DNA of 64,000 nt from Pasteurella sp030783905. GTDB lineage: Bacteria > Pseudomonadota > Gammaproteobacteria > Enterobacterales > Pasteurellaceae. The translations under genes were made by a program, and so were the position numbers. The DNA lies in contig CP182107.1 of assembly GCA_051122655.1 (NCBI GenBank), forward strand, positions 1,116,001-1,180,000. Direction: 5' to 3'. The notes beneath the pieces were generated by a model. That model saw nothing but the letters and a program-made list of their open reading frames with translations, did not search any database and had not been told where the DNA came from. Within the stretch, counting starts at the first letter, position 1. Every line of letters starts with the position of its first letter. Positions 49,905-59,745 of this stretch are shown here, piece after piece.

Positions 49905-52511
49905 ATGTCTGACTTTCTACAATCTTATCAACAGCATGTTGATGAACGTGCGGCATTAGGCATTGTGCCGAAACCTTTAGATGCAGAACAAACCGCCCAA
50001 TTGATCGAACTACTCAAAACCCCACCTGCTGATAAAGCCGACTTTCTTTTAAACTTATTCGAAACACGTATTCCTGCCGGGGTAGATGAAGCCGCCTATG
50101 TGAAAGCCTCTTTTCTGGCTGCCGTTGCCAAACGTGACGTACATTGTCCCCTAATTTCGGCCGAAAAAGCCGTGCAACTATTGGGCACCATGCAAGGCGG
50201 TTATAATATTGAACCGCTGCTCCATGCCCTTGATGATGATACCCTTGCCCCAATCGCGGTTGATGCCCTTTCTACGACGCTCTTAATGTTTGATAACTTC
50301 CATGATGTGGCTGAACGGGCGAAAAAAGGCAATCGTTTTGCCAAACAAGTGCTCACCTCTTGGGCCAATGCCGATTGGTTTTTGTCTCGTCCAAAATTGG
50401 CAGAAAAATTAACCGTCACCGTATTCAAGGTCACAGGGGAAACCAATACAGATGACCTCTCACCTGCACAAGATGCTTGGTCACGCCCCGATATTCCATT
50501 ACATGCACTTGCCATGTTAAAAAACCCGCGTGAAGGTATTGAACCTGATGACGCAGGCAATGTCGGCCCCATTACGCAATTAGAACAATTAAAACAAAAA
50601 GGGTTTCCATTGGCCTATGTGGGTGATGTAGTAGGTACGGGATCTTCACGTAAATCCGCCACCAACTCTGTACTGTGGTTTATGGGCGAAGACATTCCTT
50701 ATATCCCAAACAAACGTGCTGGCGGGGTGGTACTGGGTGGCAAAATTGCGCCAATTTTCTTCAACACAATGGAAGATGCGGGTTCGCTACCAATTGAAGT
50801 GGATGTCAGTGAACTCAACATGGGCGATGTGATTGATATTTACCCATACCAAGGCAAAATTTGTCGTCATGATACTGACGAGGTTTTAGCTGAGTTTCGT
50901 TTAAAAACCAATGTGCTGTTAGATGAAGTACGTGCTGGTGGTCGTATTCCGCTAATCATTGGACGCGGGCTAACCCATAAGGCGCGTTGTGAATTAGGTC
51001 TGCCTGAAAGCGATATTTTTGCTAAACCGCAATGTACAACAGAAAGCCAAAAAGGCTTTACCCTTGCCCAAAAAATGGTAGGCAAAGCCTGTGGTGTGGC
51101 GGGTATTCGTCCAGGGCAGTACTGCGAGCCACGCATGACCTCTGTCGGTTCACAAGATACTACCGGCCCGATGACTCGTGATGAATTAAAAGACTTGGCT
51201 TGTTTAGGTTTCTCCGCTGACTTAGTCATGCAATCTTTCTGTCATACGGCGGCTTATCCAAAACCAGTTGATGTAGTCACACACCACACCCTCCCTGACT
51301 TTATTATGAACCGTGGTGGCGTGTCATTACGCCCGGGGGATGGTGTCATTCACTCTTGGCTAAACCGTATGTTACTGCCTGACACAGTAGGAACGGGTGG
51401 TGACTCGCATACCCGTTTCCCGATTGGGATTTCCTTCCCTGCAGGTTCCGGCTTAGTGGCGTTTGCCGCGGCTACAGGTGTCATGCCATTAGATATGCCG
51501 GAGTCAGTATTAGTACGCTTTAAAGGTGAAATGCAACCAGGAATTACCTTGCGTGATCTGGTGCATGCGATCCCTTATTATGCAATCAAACAAGGTTTGC
51601 TCACGGTAGAGAAAAAAGGCAAGAAAAACATTTTCTCTGGCCGTATTTTAGAAATTGAAGGATTAGAAAACTTAAAAGTGGAACAAGCTTTTGAGCTATC
51701 CGACGCCTCAGCTGAACGTTCGGCGGCAGCTTGTACGATTAAACTCGCCAAAGAACCGATTATTGAATATTTAAATTCTAACATTGTGCTACTAAAATAC
51801 ATGATTGCTGAAGGCTATGGTGATGCACGCACACTCGAACGCCGGATTAAAGGCATGGAACAATGGCTCGCTGATCCACAACTCATGGAAGCCGATCCTG
51901 ATGCCGAGTATGCAGCAGTGCTGGAGATTGATCTCGCTGAAATCAACGAGCCAATTTTATGTGCCCCAAATGATCCTGATGATGCACGTTTATTATCCGA
52001 AGTTCAAGGGGATAAAATTGATGAAGTATTCATTGGTTCTTGTATGACGAATATTGGTCACTTCCGTGCAGCAGGTAAATTACTCGCTAAGTTTAAAGGC
52101 ATGATCCCAACTCGCCTCTGGATTGCCCCACCAACCAAAATGGATGCGGCACTATTAAGCGAAGAGGGCTATTACAGTATTTATGGTAAAAGCGGGGCAC
52201 GAATTGAAATACCAGGTTGTTCTTTATGTATGGGTAACCAAGCGCGTGTGGCCGATAATGCCACTGTCGTGTCAACTTCAACGCGTAACTTCCCGAACCG
52301 TCTAGGACAAGGTGCGAATGTTTATCTTGCTTCTGCCGAGTTAGCCGCGGTTTCAGCGATTTTAGGTAAATTACCAACGCCAGAAGAATACCTCACCTTT
52401 GCAGCAGACTTACAACAAGACAGGGATGATACCTATCGTTATATGAACTTTGACCAAATCAATAGCTATACCCAAAAAGCAGATAACGTGATTTTTCAAA
52501 GTGCGGTATAA
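49905..52511 (+). CDS. acnB: Aconitate hydratase B
   Basis: Interconverts citrate and isocitrate via a [4Fe-4S] cluster. Cluster cysteines lie in GSCMTNIGHFRAAG near 708 and PGCSLCMGNQARV near 770; the N-terminal HEAT-like domain is the AcnB signature. 868 residues (E. coli 865). An uptake signal (52499-52507) overlaps the last codons. Confidence 0.97.
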   Translation: MSDFLQSYQQHVDERAALGIVPKPLDAEQTAQLIELLKTPPADKADFLLNLFETRIPAGVDEAAYVKASFLAAVAKRDVHCPLISAEKAVQLLGTMQGGYNIEPLLHALDDDTLAPIAVDALSTTLLMFDNFHDVAERAKKGNRFAKQVLTSWANADWFLSRPKLAEKLTVTVFKVTGETNTDDLSPAQDAWSRPDIPLHALAMLKNPREGIEPDDAGNVGPITQLEQLKQKGFPLAYVGDVVGTGSSRKSATNSVLWFMGEDIPYIPNKRAGGVVLGGKIAPIFFNTMEDAGSLPIEVDVSELNMGDVIDIYPYQGKICRHDTDEVLAEFRLKTNVLLDEVRAGGRIPLIIGRGLTHKARCELGLPESDIFAKPQCTTESQKGFTLAQKMVGKACGVAGIRPGQYCEPRMTSVGSQDTTGPMTRDELKDLACLGFSADLVMQSFCHTAAYPKPVDVVTHHTLPDFIMNRGGVSLRPGDGVIHSWLNRMLLPDTVGTGGDSHTRFPIGISFPAGSGLVAFAAATGVMPLDMPESVLVRFKGEMQPGITLRDLVHAIPYYAIKQGLLTVEKKGKKNIFSGRILEIEGLENLKVEQAFELSDASAERSAAACTIKLAKEPIIEYLNSNIVLLKYMIAEGYGDARTLERRIKGMEQWLADPQLMEADPDAEYAAVLEIDLAEINEPILCAPNDPDDARLLSEVQGDKIDEVFIGSCMTNIGHFRAAGKLLAKFKGMIPTRLWIAPPTKMDAALLSEEGYYSIYGKSGARIEIPGCSLCMGNQARVADNATVVSTSTRNFPNRLGQGANVYLASAELAAVSAILGKLPTPEEYLTFAADLQQDRDDTYRYMNFDQINSYTQKADNVIFQSAV

Positions 52512-52534
52512 TTGACAAGCATTTTAATACAACA

Positions 52535-52558
52535 AACGGGGAACAGATGTTCCCCGTT
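52535..52558 (+). terminator. Hairpin after acnB
   Basis: AACGGGGAACA-GA-TGTTCCCCGTT is a perfect 11-base stem with no T-run. Terminator or mRNA 3' stabiliser. Confidence 0.55.
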
Positions 52559-52614
52559 CGCTCTGAATGATCACGGTTTTCTCTCTTGAGAGAAAATAAA
52601 AGGAATTAAACATC

Positions 52615-53643
52615 ATGAAATTAAAGTCAACTGTCGCCAAACTTTGCCTAGCATTCCCCTTTCTGATGGCAGGACAAGCCTTGGCTGAAGGAAAGCTCAC
52701 CGTCTATTGCAGTGTGCAAAATACCACCTGTGAAAAAATGGTACAAACTTTCGCTAAAAAATATGACATTGAAACAAAGTTTATACGTAATAGCACGGGT
52801 TCAACGCTGGCAAAATTAATTGCCGAGAAAAATAATCCGCAAGCGGATGTGTGGTATGGGGGGACAATTGAGCACCATTTTCAAGCCGGTGATTTAGGCC
52901 TACTCGCGCCTTATCGCTCACCTTATCAAGCCGACATTATGCCAGAGTTCAGAGCGCTGACTGAAAAGCGTGGTGACTTGACCTCAATTATCTATATCTT
53001 AGTCTTAGGGTTTGGAATTAATACTGAAAAATTTAAGCAACTCGGGATCAATCAGTATCCAAAATGTTGGTCAGATTTACTCGATCCACGTTTACAAGGC
53101 TATGTACAAATGCCCGATCCTCAAATTTCAGGCACCACCTATACTGCGATTGCGACCTTAATTGAATTATGGGGAGAAGAAAAAGCCTTTGATTATCTGA
53201 AGAAACTCAATGCCAATGTATCGGAATATGTGAAAAGTGCGTTGGTTACGACCAATTTATCACGGGGTGAATCCGCTGTTGCCGTTGGTTTTGTGCATAG
53301 CTATGCCACAGAAAAAGAAAATGGTGCACCCGTTGAGAGTATTTTACCTTGTGAAGGCGATGGCTATTCTTTAGGGGGCATGAGTATCGTCAAAAATGCG
53401 CGTAATCTTGAGAACGCCAAACGCTTTGTTGATTGGGCTTTAACCAAAGAAGCACAAGAGTTAGTCTGGCGTGAAACCAAAGTCTATCAAATTCCAACCA
53501 ATATCCATGCGGAAGCTGCACCACAATCAGTTGATCCCAAACAATTAAAACTAATCAATTATGATTTTGATCGTTTTGGCTCAAGTGCAGAAGGGAAGCG
53601 GATCACAGATAAATGGGTCAAAGAAGTAAAAATGGCAAAATAA
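52615..53643 (+). CDS. AfuA-like ABC transporter periplasmic binding protein, without transporter partners
   Basis: 342 residues with a signal peptide (cleavage predicted after ALA, residue 24) and an extracellular solute-binding fold (STGSTLAKLIAEKNNPQADVWYGG near 60). It resembles AfuA, first called an iron binder but shown to bind hexose phosphates in Actinobacillus; substrate here is open. Four Cys in the mature protein (YCSVQNTTCEK, KCW, LPCEGD) could form two disulfides. A terminator follows and the next gene is on the other strand, so no permease or ATPase is linked. Confidence 0.85.
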   Translation: MKLKSTVAKLCLAFPFLMAGQALAEGKLTVYCSVQNTTCEKMVQTFAKKYDIETKFIRNSTGSTLAKLIAEKNNPQADVWYGGTIEHHFQAGDLGLLAPYRSPYQADIMPEFRALTEKRGDLTSIIYILVLGFGINTEKFKQLGINQYPKCWSDLLDPRLQGYVQMPDPQISGTTYTAIATLIELWGEEKAFDYLKKLNANVSEYVKSALVTTNLSRGESAVAVGFVHSYATEKENGAPVESILPCEGDGYSLGGMSIVKNARNLENAKRFVDWALTKEAQELVWRETKVYQIPTNIHAEAAPQSVDPKQLKLINYDFDRFGSSAEGKRITDKWVKEVKMAK

Positions 53644-53652
53644 TCTAAAAAA

Positions 53653-53679
53653 GGGGCAGACTACTTTCTGCCTCTTTTT
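53653..53679 (+). terminator. Terminator after the AfuA-like gene
   Basis: GGGGCAGA (53653-53660), loop CTACTT, and TCTGCCTC (53667-53674) followed by TTTTT; one G-T pair in the stem. Confidence 0.8.
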
Positions 53680-53696
53680 ATCTTATTCCGCAAGTT

Positions 53697-54668
53697 CTAC
53701 GCATTTTCTATGCCAAATGCTATCACTTCATGGATCGTAGTTGCCCCTAAGGCAATCATTAGCAAACGATCAACGCCTAATGCAATGCCAGAACAATTCG
53801 GCACACCTGCTTGCAATGCCCCTAATAAACGTTTATCAATTTGACGTTGCGGCAAGCCCATTTTTTGTCGTTGCACATTATCTTGCTCAAAGCGATGTAA
53901 TTGTTCATTTACATCGGTTAACTCATGGAAACCATTGGCTAATTCCAGCCCTTTATAATAAAACTCAAAGCGTTCTGCCACACGATGATCTTCAGAACTA
54001 ATTTGTGCAAGTGCGGCTTGTGTTGCTGGGAAATGGTACACCGCCACAGGGTTATCTTTACCAATATTTGGTTCCACAACAGTACTAAATAAGAATTGTA
54101 ATAACGTATCGCGATCTTGTTGCTCCGCCTGCTGTAAATGATATTGTGTAGCTTTTGCGACTAATTCTGCTTTATCTGCAGACAGGGGATCTAGCCCCAC
54201 ATATTCTTGAAAAACAAATTGATAGCTTAAACTTTCTGTTGGTTTACAGTCTAAAATTTGTTGTAATAAATCATCGACTTCATTAATTAAACGATACATA
54301 TCAAAGTGAGGGCGATACCATTCGAGCATCGTAAATTCGGGATTATGACGCTGTCCTACCTCTTCATTACGGAACACGTGACATAATTGAAAAATAGGAC
54401 CACTTCCCGCCGCAAGTAAACGTTTCATGTGATATTCAGGACTGGTTGACAGCCACAAGGTTTTCGATTTTTCTGCCATTGGCGAAATAAAGTCAGTGTT
54501 AAACGTCGATAAATGCACATCCGTGACCCCAAATTCACTTAACACTGGGGTTTCTACCTCTAATAAACCACGATCAGTAAAAAAACGACGAATTTCAGCA
54601 ATAATTTTTGCCCTCGCCAATAAATTTTCAATGGAGGCTGACGGTTGCCAATTTTCTTGTTCAAACAT
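53697..54668 (-). CDS. epmA: Elongation factor P lysyl-lysine transferase EpmA
   Basis: Lysyl-tRNA-synthetase-like enzyme that attaches beta-lysine to EF-P, easing ribosome stalling at prolines. Class II motifs: FRNEEVGQRHNPEFTMLEWYRP near 103 and the C-terminal GIALGVDRLLMIALG. 323 residues, no anticodon-binding domain. It is divergent from frdABCD, the same neighbourhood as in E. coli. Confidence 0.95.
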   Translation of the reverse strand: MFEQENWQPSASIENLLARAKIIAEIRRFFTDRGLLEVETPVLSEFGVTDVHLSTFNTDFISPMAEKSKTLWLSTSPEYHMKRLLAAGSGPIFQLCHVFRNEEVGQRHNPEFTMLEWYRPHFDMYRLINEVDDLLQQILDCKPTESLSYQFVFQEYVGLDPLSADKAELVAKATQYHLQQAEQQDRDTLLQFLFSTVVEPNIGKDNPVAVYHFPATQAALAQISSEDHRVAERFEFYYKGLELANGFHELTDVNEQLHRFEQDNVQRQKMGLPQRQIDKRLLGALQAGVPNCSGIALGVDRLLMIALGATTIHEVIAFGIENA

Positions 54669-55018
54669 AATTTTGTCCGTTTTGTAAATAAGATGACGCT
54701 ATTCTAACTATCCCCTTAGGTGATTTCAAATTTAGCCTCACAGCGGTTCATAAAACACGCGATACAATACAATTATGTCAATCACATTCACGTTAAAAAA
54801 TCTGGTTTATCCCTAGAGAAAAAAAGGGGTTAAGAAAAAAGTCGATCTGTGATAAGCATTCCAAAAAAAACCTTTTTAACTTTTTTGAGGTAGATCACGA
54901 AACAGGTTTTTTCTTGTAAAAAAAGGTTATGAATATCCCAAAATAGTGGCAAAATGAACCTACCCTAATGAACCAATTTCGGTTCCTTTTTACTTTATAT
55001 TCTGATTGGAGGAATATC
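54669..55018. promoter_or_regulatory. epmA-frdA divergent control region
   Basis: 350 AT-rich bases without a gene. It holds an FNR-like site (54885-54898) and a small hairpin GAACC-AATTTC-GGTTC (54970-54985) followed by CTTTTT just before frdA, a possible leader attenuator. Confidence 0.6.
54885..54898. promoter_or_regulatory. FNR-like box upstream of frdA
   Basis: TTGAG-GTAG-ATCAC matches eight of ten consensus positions of TTGAT-N4-ATCAA. It lies about 120 bases before the frdA GTG, consistent with anaerobic induction of fumarate reductase. Confidence 0.6.
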
Positions 55019-56818
55019 GTGCAAACTGTTAATGTCGATATTGCAATTGTAGGTGCTGGTGGCGGTGGTTTACGCGCAGCGATTGCAGCAGCGGAAGCAA
55101 ACCCTAACTTAAAAATTGCATTAGTATCAAAAGTTTACCCTATGCGTAGTCATACTGTGGCCGCAGAAGGCGGTGCTGCTGCAGTGATCAAAGAGGAAGA
55201 TTCTTATGATAAACACTTCCATGACACTGTGGCGGGTGGTGACTGGCTATGTGAACAAGACGTAGTAGAATACTTTGTTCAACACTCACCAGTGGAAATG
55301 ACACAACTTGAACGCTGGGGGTGTCCTTGGAGCCGTAAACAAGATGGTGATGTTAACGTTCGCCGTTTTGGTGGGATGAAAATTGAACGGACTTGGTTCG
55401 CTGCAGATAAAACGGGTTTCCACTTATTACACACTTTATTCCAAACTTCTATTCAATATCCTCAAATCGTTCGTTTTGATGAACACTTCGTCTTAGATAT
55501 TCTCGTTGATGATGGTCATGCACGTGGTATGGTTGCCATGAACATGATGGAAGGAACTTTAGTGCAAATTAATGCGAATGCGGTGGTGATTGCCACTGGT
55601 GGGGGGTGTCGTGCATTCCGCTTCAATACCAATGGTGGTATTGTCACGGGTGATGGTTTATCAATGGCATATCGTCATGGCGTACCGCTACGAGATATGG
55701 AATTCGTTCAATATCACCCAACAGGCTTACCAAATACCGGGATCTTAATGACGGAAGGTTGTCGTGGTGAAGGTGGTATCTTAGTCAATAAAAATGGTTA
55801 CCGTTACTTACAAGACTATGGTCTAGGTCCAGAAACCCCTATCGGTAAACCTGAAAATAAATACATGGAACTAGGACCGCGTGATAAAGTTTCACAAGCT
55901 TTCTGGCAAGAATTACAAAAAGGTAACACCTTAAAAACCGCGAAAGGCGTAGATGTCGTCCACCTAGATTTACGTCACTTAGGTGAAAAATACTTACACG
56001 AACGTTTACCATTTATTTGTGAATTAGCACAAGCATACGAAGGCGTTGATCCTGCCAAAGCACCAATTCCAGTGCGTCCAGTGGTTCACTACACCATGGG
56101 CGGGATTGAAGTAGACTTCAACAGTGAAACACGTATCAAAGGGTTATTCGCAGTCGGTGAATGTGCTTCGTCTGGCTTACATGGCGCCAACCGTTTAGGC
56201 TCTAACTCATTGGCTGAATTAGTGGTGCTCGGTCGTGTGGCGGGTGAATACGCAGCACAACGAGCCGTTGAGTCGCCTGCGGTCAACCAAACCGCTGTGG
56301 ATGCTCAAGCACGTGATATTGTTCAACGTTTAGAAGACTTGTATCACCAAGAAGGTAATGAATCTTGGTCTGAAATCCGTGATGAAATGGGTGAGGTCAT
56401 GGAAGAAGGTTGTGGTATTTATCGTACCCAAGAAAGCATGCAAAAAGCGGTGAATAAAATCGCAGAATTGAAAGAGCGTTATAAACGCATTCGTATCACC
56501 GACCGTTCAAGCGTATTTAACACCAATGTCTTATATACCGTTGAATTAGGCTATATCTTAGATGTAGCACAATCTATTGCCAACTCAGCGATCGATCGTA
56601 AAGAGTCTCGTGGTGCACACCAACGCTTAGACTATACTGAACGTGATGATGTCAATTACTTGAAACATACCCTTGCCTTCTATAACGGTGATGATGCACC
56701 ACGTATTGAATACAGTGATGTGAAAATCACGAAATCTCAACCTGCAAAACGTGTTTATGGTGCAGAAGCCGAAGCACAAGAAGCAGCAAAAGCCAATAAG
56801 GAGAACGCAAATGGTTAA
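55019..56818 (+). CDS. frdA: Fumarate reductase flavoprotein subunit
   Basis: Reduces fumarate to succinate in anaerobic respiration. FAD fold VDIAIVGAGGGGLRAAIAAAE at the start and the flavin-linking His in MRSHTVAAEGGAAAV near 44. 599 residues from GTG 55019, behind GGAGG and giving MQTVNVDIAIVG as in E. coli, which also uses GTG; an upstream in-frame ATG at 54968 has no ribosome site. It overlaps frdB by 8 bases. Confidence 0.97.
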   Translation: MQTVNVDIAIVGAGGGGLRAAIAAAEANPNLKIALVSKVYPMRSHTVAAEGGAAAVIKEEDSYDKHFHDTVAGGDWLCEQDVVEYFVQHSPVEMTQLERWGCPWSRKQDGDVNVRRFGGMKIERTWFAADKTGFHLLHTLFQTSIQYPQIVRFDEHFVLDILVDDGHARGMVAMNMMEGTLVQINANAVVIATGGGCRAFRFNTNGGIVTGDGLSMAYRHGVPLRDMEFVQYHPTGLPNTGILMTEGCRGEGGILVNKNGYRYLQDYGLGPETPIGKPENKYMELGPRDKVSQAFWQELQKGNTLKTAKGVDVVHLDLRHLGEKYLHERLPFICELAQAYEGVDPAKAPIPVRPVVHYTMGGIEVDFNSETRIKGLFAVGECASSGLHGANRLGSNSLAELVVLGRVAGEYAAQRAVESPAVNQTAVDAQARDIVQRLEDLYHQEGNESWSEIRDEMGEVMEEGCGIYRTQESMQKAVNKIAELKERYKRIRITDRSSVFNTNVLYTVELGYILDVAQSIANSAIDRKESRGAHQRLDYTERDDVNYLKHTLAFYNGDDAPRIEYSDVKITKSQPAKRVYGAEAEAQEAAKANKENANG

Positions 56819-57581
56819 TCAAGCAATCATGAATATCGAAGTATTGCGTTACAATCCTGAACAGGACAAAGAACCATACTTACGGACTTATCAAGTGCCT
56901 TACGATAATCAAACATCATTGCTTGATGCGTTAGGCTATATTAAAGACAAATTAGAGCCAGAACTCTCTTATCGTTGGTCTTGTCGTATGGCGATCTGTG
57001 GTTCATGCGGGATGATGGTCAATAACAAACCAAAATTAGCCTGTAAAACCTTCTTACGTGACTACAGTGGTCATATGCGTATTGAGCCATTGGCGAATTT
57101 CCCAATTGAGCGCGATTTGGTCGTAGATTTAAGCCACTTTATTGAAAGCTTAGAAGCCATTAAACCTTATATTATCGGTAACCAAGCACCTGCATTAGAC
57201 GGCAAACCGCATCCTTCTTCGGAGTTAGCGCAAAGCCGTACGAAACAAACGCCGGCACAGCTTGAAAAATACCGTACTTTCTCGATGTGTATTAACTGTG
57301 GTTTATGCTATGCCGCTTGTCCACAATTTGGCTTAAATCCAGAGTTTGTCGGACCGGCTGCATTAACGCTTGCACATCGTTATAACCTTGATAATCGTGA
57401 CCATGGTAAAGAAGAACGGATGAAGATTATTAATGGTAAAAATGGGGTTTGGAGCTGTACGTTTGTTGGCTATTGTTCAGAAGTTTGTCCAAAACATGTC
57501 GATCCGGCTTCAGCGGTAAACCAAGGTAAAGTCGAAAGTGCAAAAGACTTTGTAATTGCAATGCTTAAACCGCAAAAGTAA
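56811..57581 (+). CDS. frdB: Fumarate reductase iron-sulfur subunit
   Basis: Passes electrons from menaquinol to FrdA. [2Fe-2S] ligands in SCRMAICGSCGMMVN near 58-72, [4Fe-4S] and [3Fe-4S] ligands in CINCGLCYAACPQF near 150 and CTFVGYCSEVCPKHVDP near 206. 256 residues from ATG 56811, translationally coupled to frdA. Confidence 0.97.
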   Translation: MVNQAIMNIEVLRYNPEQDKEPYLRTYQVPYDNQTSLLDALGYIKDKLEPELSYRWSCRMAICGSCGMMVNNKPKLACKTFLRDYSGHMRIEPLANFPIERDLVVDLSHFIESLEAIKPYIIGNQAPALDGKPHPSSELAQSRTKQTPAQLEKYRTFSMCINCGLCYAACPQFGLNPEFVGPAALTLAHRYNLDNRDHGKEERMKIINGKNGVWSCTFVGYCSEVCPKHVDPASAVNQGKVESAKDFVIAMLKPQK

Positions 57582-57591
57582 GGAGTGTAAA

Positions 57592-57990
57592 ATGACAGCA
57601 ACAACCAGTAAACGCAAAAAATATGTGCGTGAAATGAAACCAACTTGGTGGAAAAAGTTAGATTTTTACAAACTTTATATTGCACGCGAAGCGACTGCCA
57701 TTCCAACACTTTGGTTCTGTTTAGTCTTACTTTACGGGGTGATTAGCCTAGGTAGTTTAGACAGTTTTGGCCATTTCATTTCGTTCTTGAAAAATCCAAT
57801 TGTGATTATTTTAAATATCATCACACTCGGTGCAATGCTATTAAATACGGTGACTTACTATGTGATGACACCGAAAGTATTAAATATTATTGTAAAGAAT
57901 GAACGAATTAATCCGAACATCATCACGATGGCATTATGGGCTGTGACCATCTTTATCAGCCTCGTCATTTTAGTCTTTATGTATGTATAA
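57592..57990 (+). CDS. frdC: Fumarate reductase membrane anchor subunit C
   Basis: 132 residues with three membrane helices; with FrdD it anchors the enzyme and binds menaquinone. The MKPTWWKKLDFYKLYIAREATAIPT segment is typical. ATG 57592 has AGGAG upstream. Confidence 0.95.
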   Translation: MTATTSKRKKYVREMKPTWWKKLDFYKLYIAREATAIPTLWFCLVLLYGVISLGSLDSFGHFISFLKNPIVIILNIITLGAMLLNTVTYYVMTPKVLNIIVKNERINPNIITMALWAVTIFISLVILVFMYV

Positions 57991-58004
57991 GCGAGGAGAG
58001 AAAG

Positions 58005-58355
58005 ATGAAAGATACACCAAAACGTTCCAATGAACCTGTTGTATGGTTATTGTTCGGTGCAGGCACAACCGTCAGTGCGATGTTCTATCCTGTGCTTGTG
58101 TTAATTCTAGGCTTTTTACTACCATTTGGTTTAATTGATCCTAAAAATATCATTGAGCTTGTGGCATTCTTACACAGTCCATTGGGTAAATTACTGTTAC
58201 TTGTATTATTAATTTTCCCAATGTGGGGAGCAATGCACCGTATCCATCATGGAATGCATGACTTCAAACTCCACATTCCAGCAAGCGGTGTCATTTTCTA
58301 TGGGTTATCCGTACTTTATACGGTATTAGTCTGTTTTGCCGTATTTAGTTTATAA
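58005..58355 (+). CDS. frdD: Fumarate reductase membrane anchor subunit D
   Basis: 116 residues with three helices and the conserved HRIHHGMHDFKLH segment. Last gene of frdABCD; start after GCGAGGAGAG, 14 bases past frdC. Confidence 0.95.
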   Translation: MKDTPKRSNEPVVWLLFGAGTTVSAMFYPVLVLILGFLLPFGLIDPKNIIELVAFLHSPLGKLLLLVLLIFPMWGAMHRIHHGMHDFKLHIPASGVIFYGLSVLYTVLVCFAVFSL

Positions 58356-58668
58356 ACCTAAATAGTCAATAGCACAAAAGGCGGATATCTTATCCGCCTT
58401 TCTTATGTTTAAAAACCCATCCTCTTTGCTAATCCTTTATAACCAAACTCTCTATAGTCAGCGCAACGTATCCTCACTCAGCGACGGAATAAAGACAACA
58501 TTGTTCCGTACTTTCCACGCAAAATTTCGCTTAAATAAGTATGGTGATATTGAAGATAAAATCGGCAATTTGAATCAGAGGATGAGCAGCATGGCATCAG
58601 GCGAGTATGGCATTATTGGAGAAGCATCTAACCGCTATAAAGTGCGGTCAGATTTCTATATTTTTTGA
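58356..58668. other. Intergenic region between frdD and lptG
   Basis: Holds the frd terminator and, near its right end, an uptake signal (58640-58648). An 87-codon open frame starting at 58405 has no ribosome site or recognisable family and is not called. Confidence 0.6.
58377..58401 (+). terminator. Terminator of frdABCD
   Basis: AAAGGCGGATA-TCT-TATCCGCCTTT, a perfect 11-base stem ending in T. Confidence 0.85.
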
Positions 58669-59739
58669 CTAGGTACGTTTGCGACTTAATAGCCACCAAG
58701 TAATCAATAAAAATAAAACGCTTGGCATTAACGCACCGGCTAATGGTGTCACATTGTAAACCAAACTGAGTGGACCGAAAATTTCGTTGACCACATAGAA
58801 CAGGAAGCCGAAAAAAATGCCTGTCACAATGCGCGCCCCCGCGGTCACACTACGCAAAGGGCCAAAAATAAAGGATAGAGCAAGCATCATCATCACACCA
58901 ACAGAAAGTGGCTGAAATAATTTACGCCAATAGGTTAACTCAAACTTCTTGGACTCCTGACCCGTTTCGCGTAAAAAAGCAATATAGCTAGATAGGCCAG
59001 AAATCGATAAAGAGGTTGGTCTGAGTGACGCAATACCCAGTTTATCTGGCGTTAAATTCGTTTGCCATTCTGCATTTACGCGATTAACGGTTTTCACTTC
59101 ATTTTCTGAAATATCGGACTCTGTCAGCTGATTCAAGATCCATTTCCCTTCTTGGTAAGTGGCTGAATTCGCATGCTTAACTTGTTGTAACTGGCGATTT
59201 TCTGCAAAACGATAAATATACACGTCACTTAACGCAATATCATCAGTGATCCGCTTAATATAAATAAATTCGTTGCCATCTTTTGCCCAAATCCCATTTT
59301 TCACTGAGAGTAAAGAACCGCCCGAAATAGCTTTAGAACGCATATCACGAGCAAATTGCTCGGTTTGCGGAATTCCCCATTCACCAATTAGCATAGTAAT
59401 AATCACTAGCGGTAAGGCTGTTTTCATCACCGCAAAACCGATCTGCAGACGAGAAAAACCTGAAGCTTGCATCACAACCAATTCACTGCGACTGGCTAAG
59501 TTACCTAACGCAATTAACGCACCTAATAGCGCAGCCATGGGAAAAAAGGTTTCAATATCTTTTGGGATCGTCAATACGGTATAAAGAATGGCTTGCCAAA
59601 TATCGTAGGTCCCTTTACCCACGCTACGAAACTGTTCGACAAACTTAATAATGCCAGACAGTCCCACAAGCATAATTAAAGTAGCAAAAATTGCGCCTAA
59701 AATACTTTTACCTAAATAACGGTCTAAGGTGCTCATCAT
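58669..59739 (-). CDS. lptG: LPS export permease LptG
   Basis: Inner-membrane half of the LptB2FG ABC transporter that extracts lipopolysaccharide towards LptC. 356 residues: three helices at each end around a periplasmic beta-jellyroll. STLDRYLGKSILGAIFATL at the start and FGPLRSVTAGARIVTGIFFGF near 290 are typical. It follows lptF by 6 bases. Confidence 0.95.
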   Translation of the reverse strand: MMSTLDRYLGKSILGAIFATLIMLVGLSGIIKFVEQFRSVGKGTYDIWQAILYTVLTIPKDIETFFPMAALLGALIALGNLASRSELVVMQASGFSRLQIGFAVMKTALPLVIITMLIGEWGIPQTEQFARDMRSKAISGGSLLSVKNGIWAKDGNEFIYIKRITDDIALSDVYIYRFAENRQLQQVKHANSATYQEGKWILNQLTESDISENEVKTVNRVNAEWQTNLTPDKLGIASLRPTSLSISGLSSYIAFLRETGQESKKFELTYWRKLFQPLSVGVMMMLALSFIFGPLRSVTAGARIVTGIFFGFLFYVVNEIFGPLSLVYNVTPLAGALMPSVLFLLITWWLLSRKRT

Positions 59740-59745
59740 TTTCGC

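Noticed and set aside
58405..58668. Open frame of 87 codons between frdD and lptG
   Set aside because: It begins right after the frd terminator, has no ribosome site, no recognisable domain, and its end contains an uptake signal.
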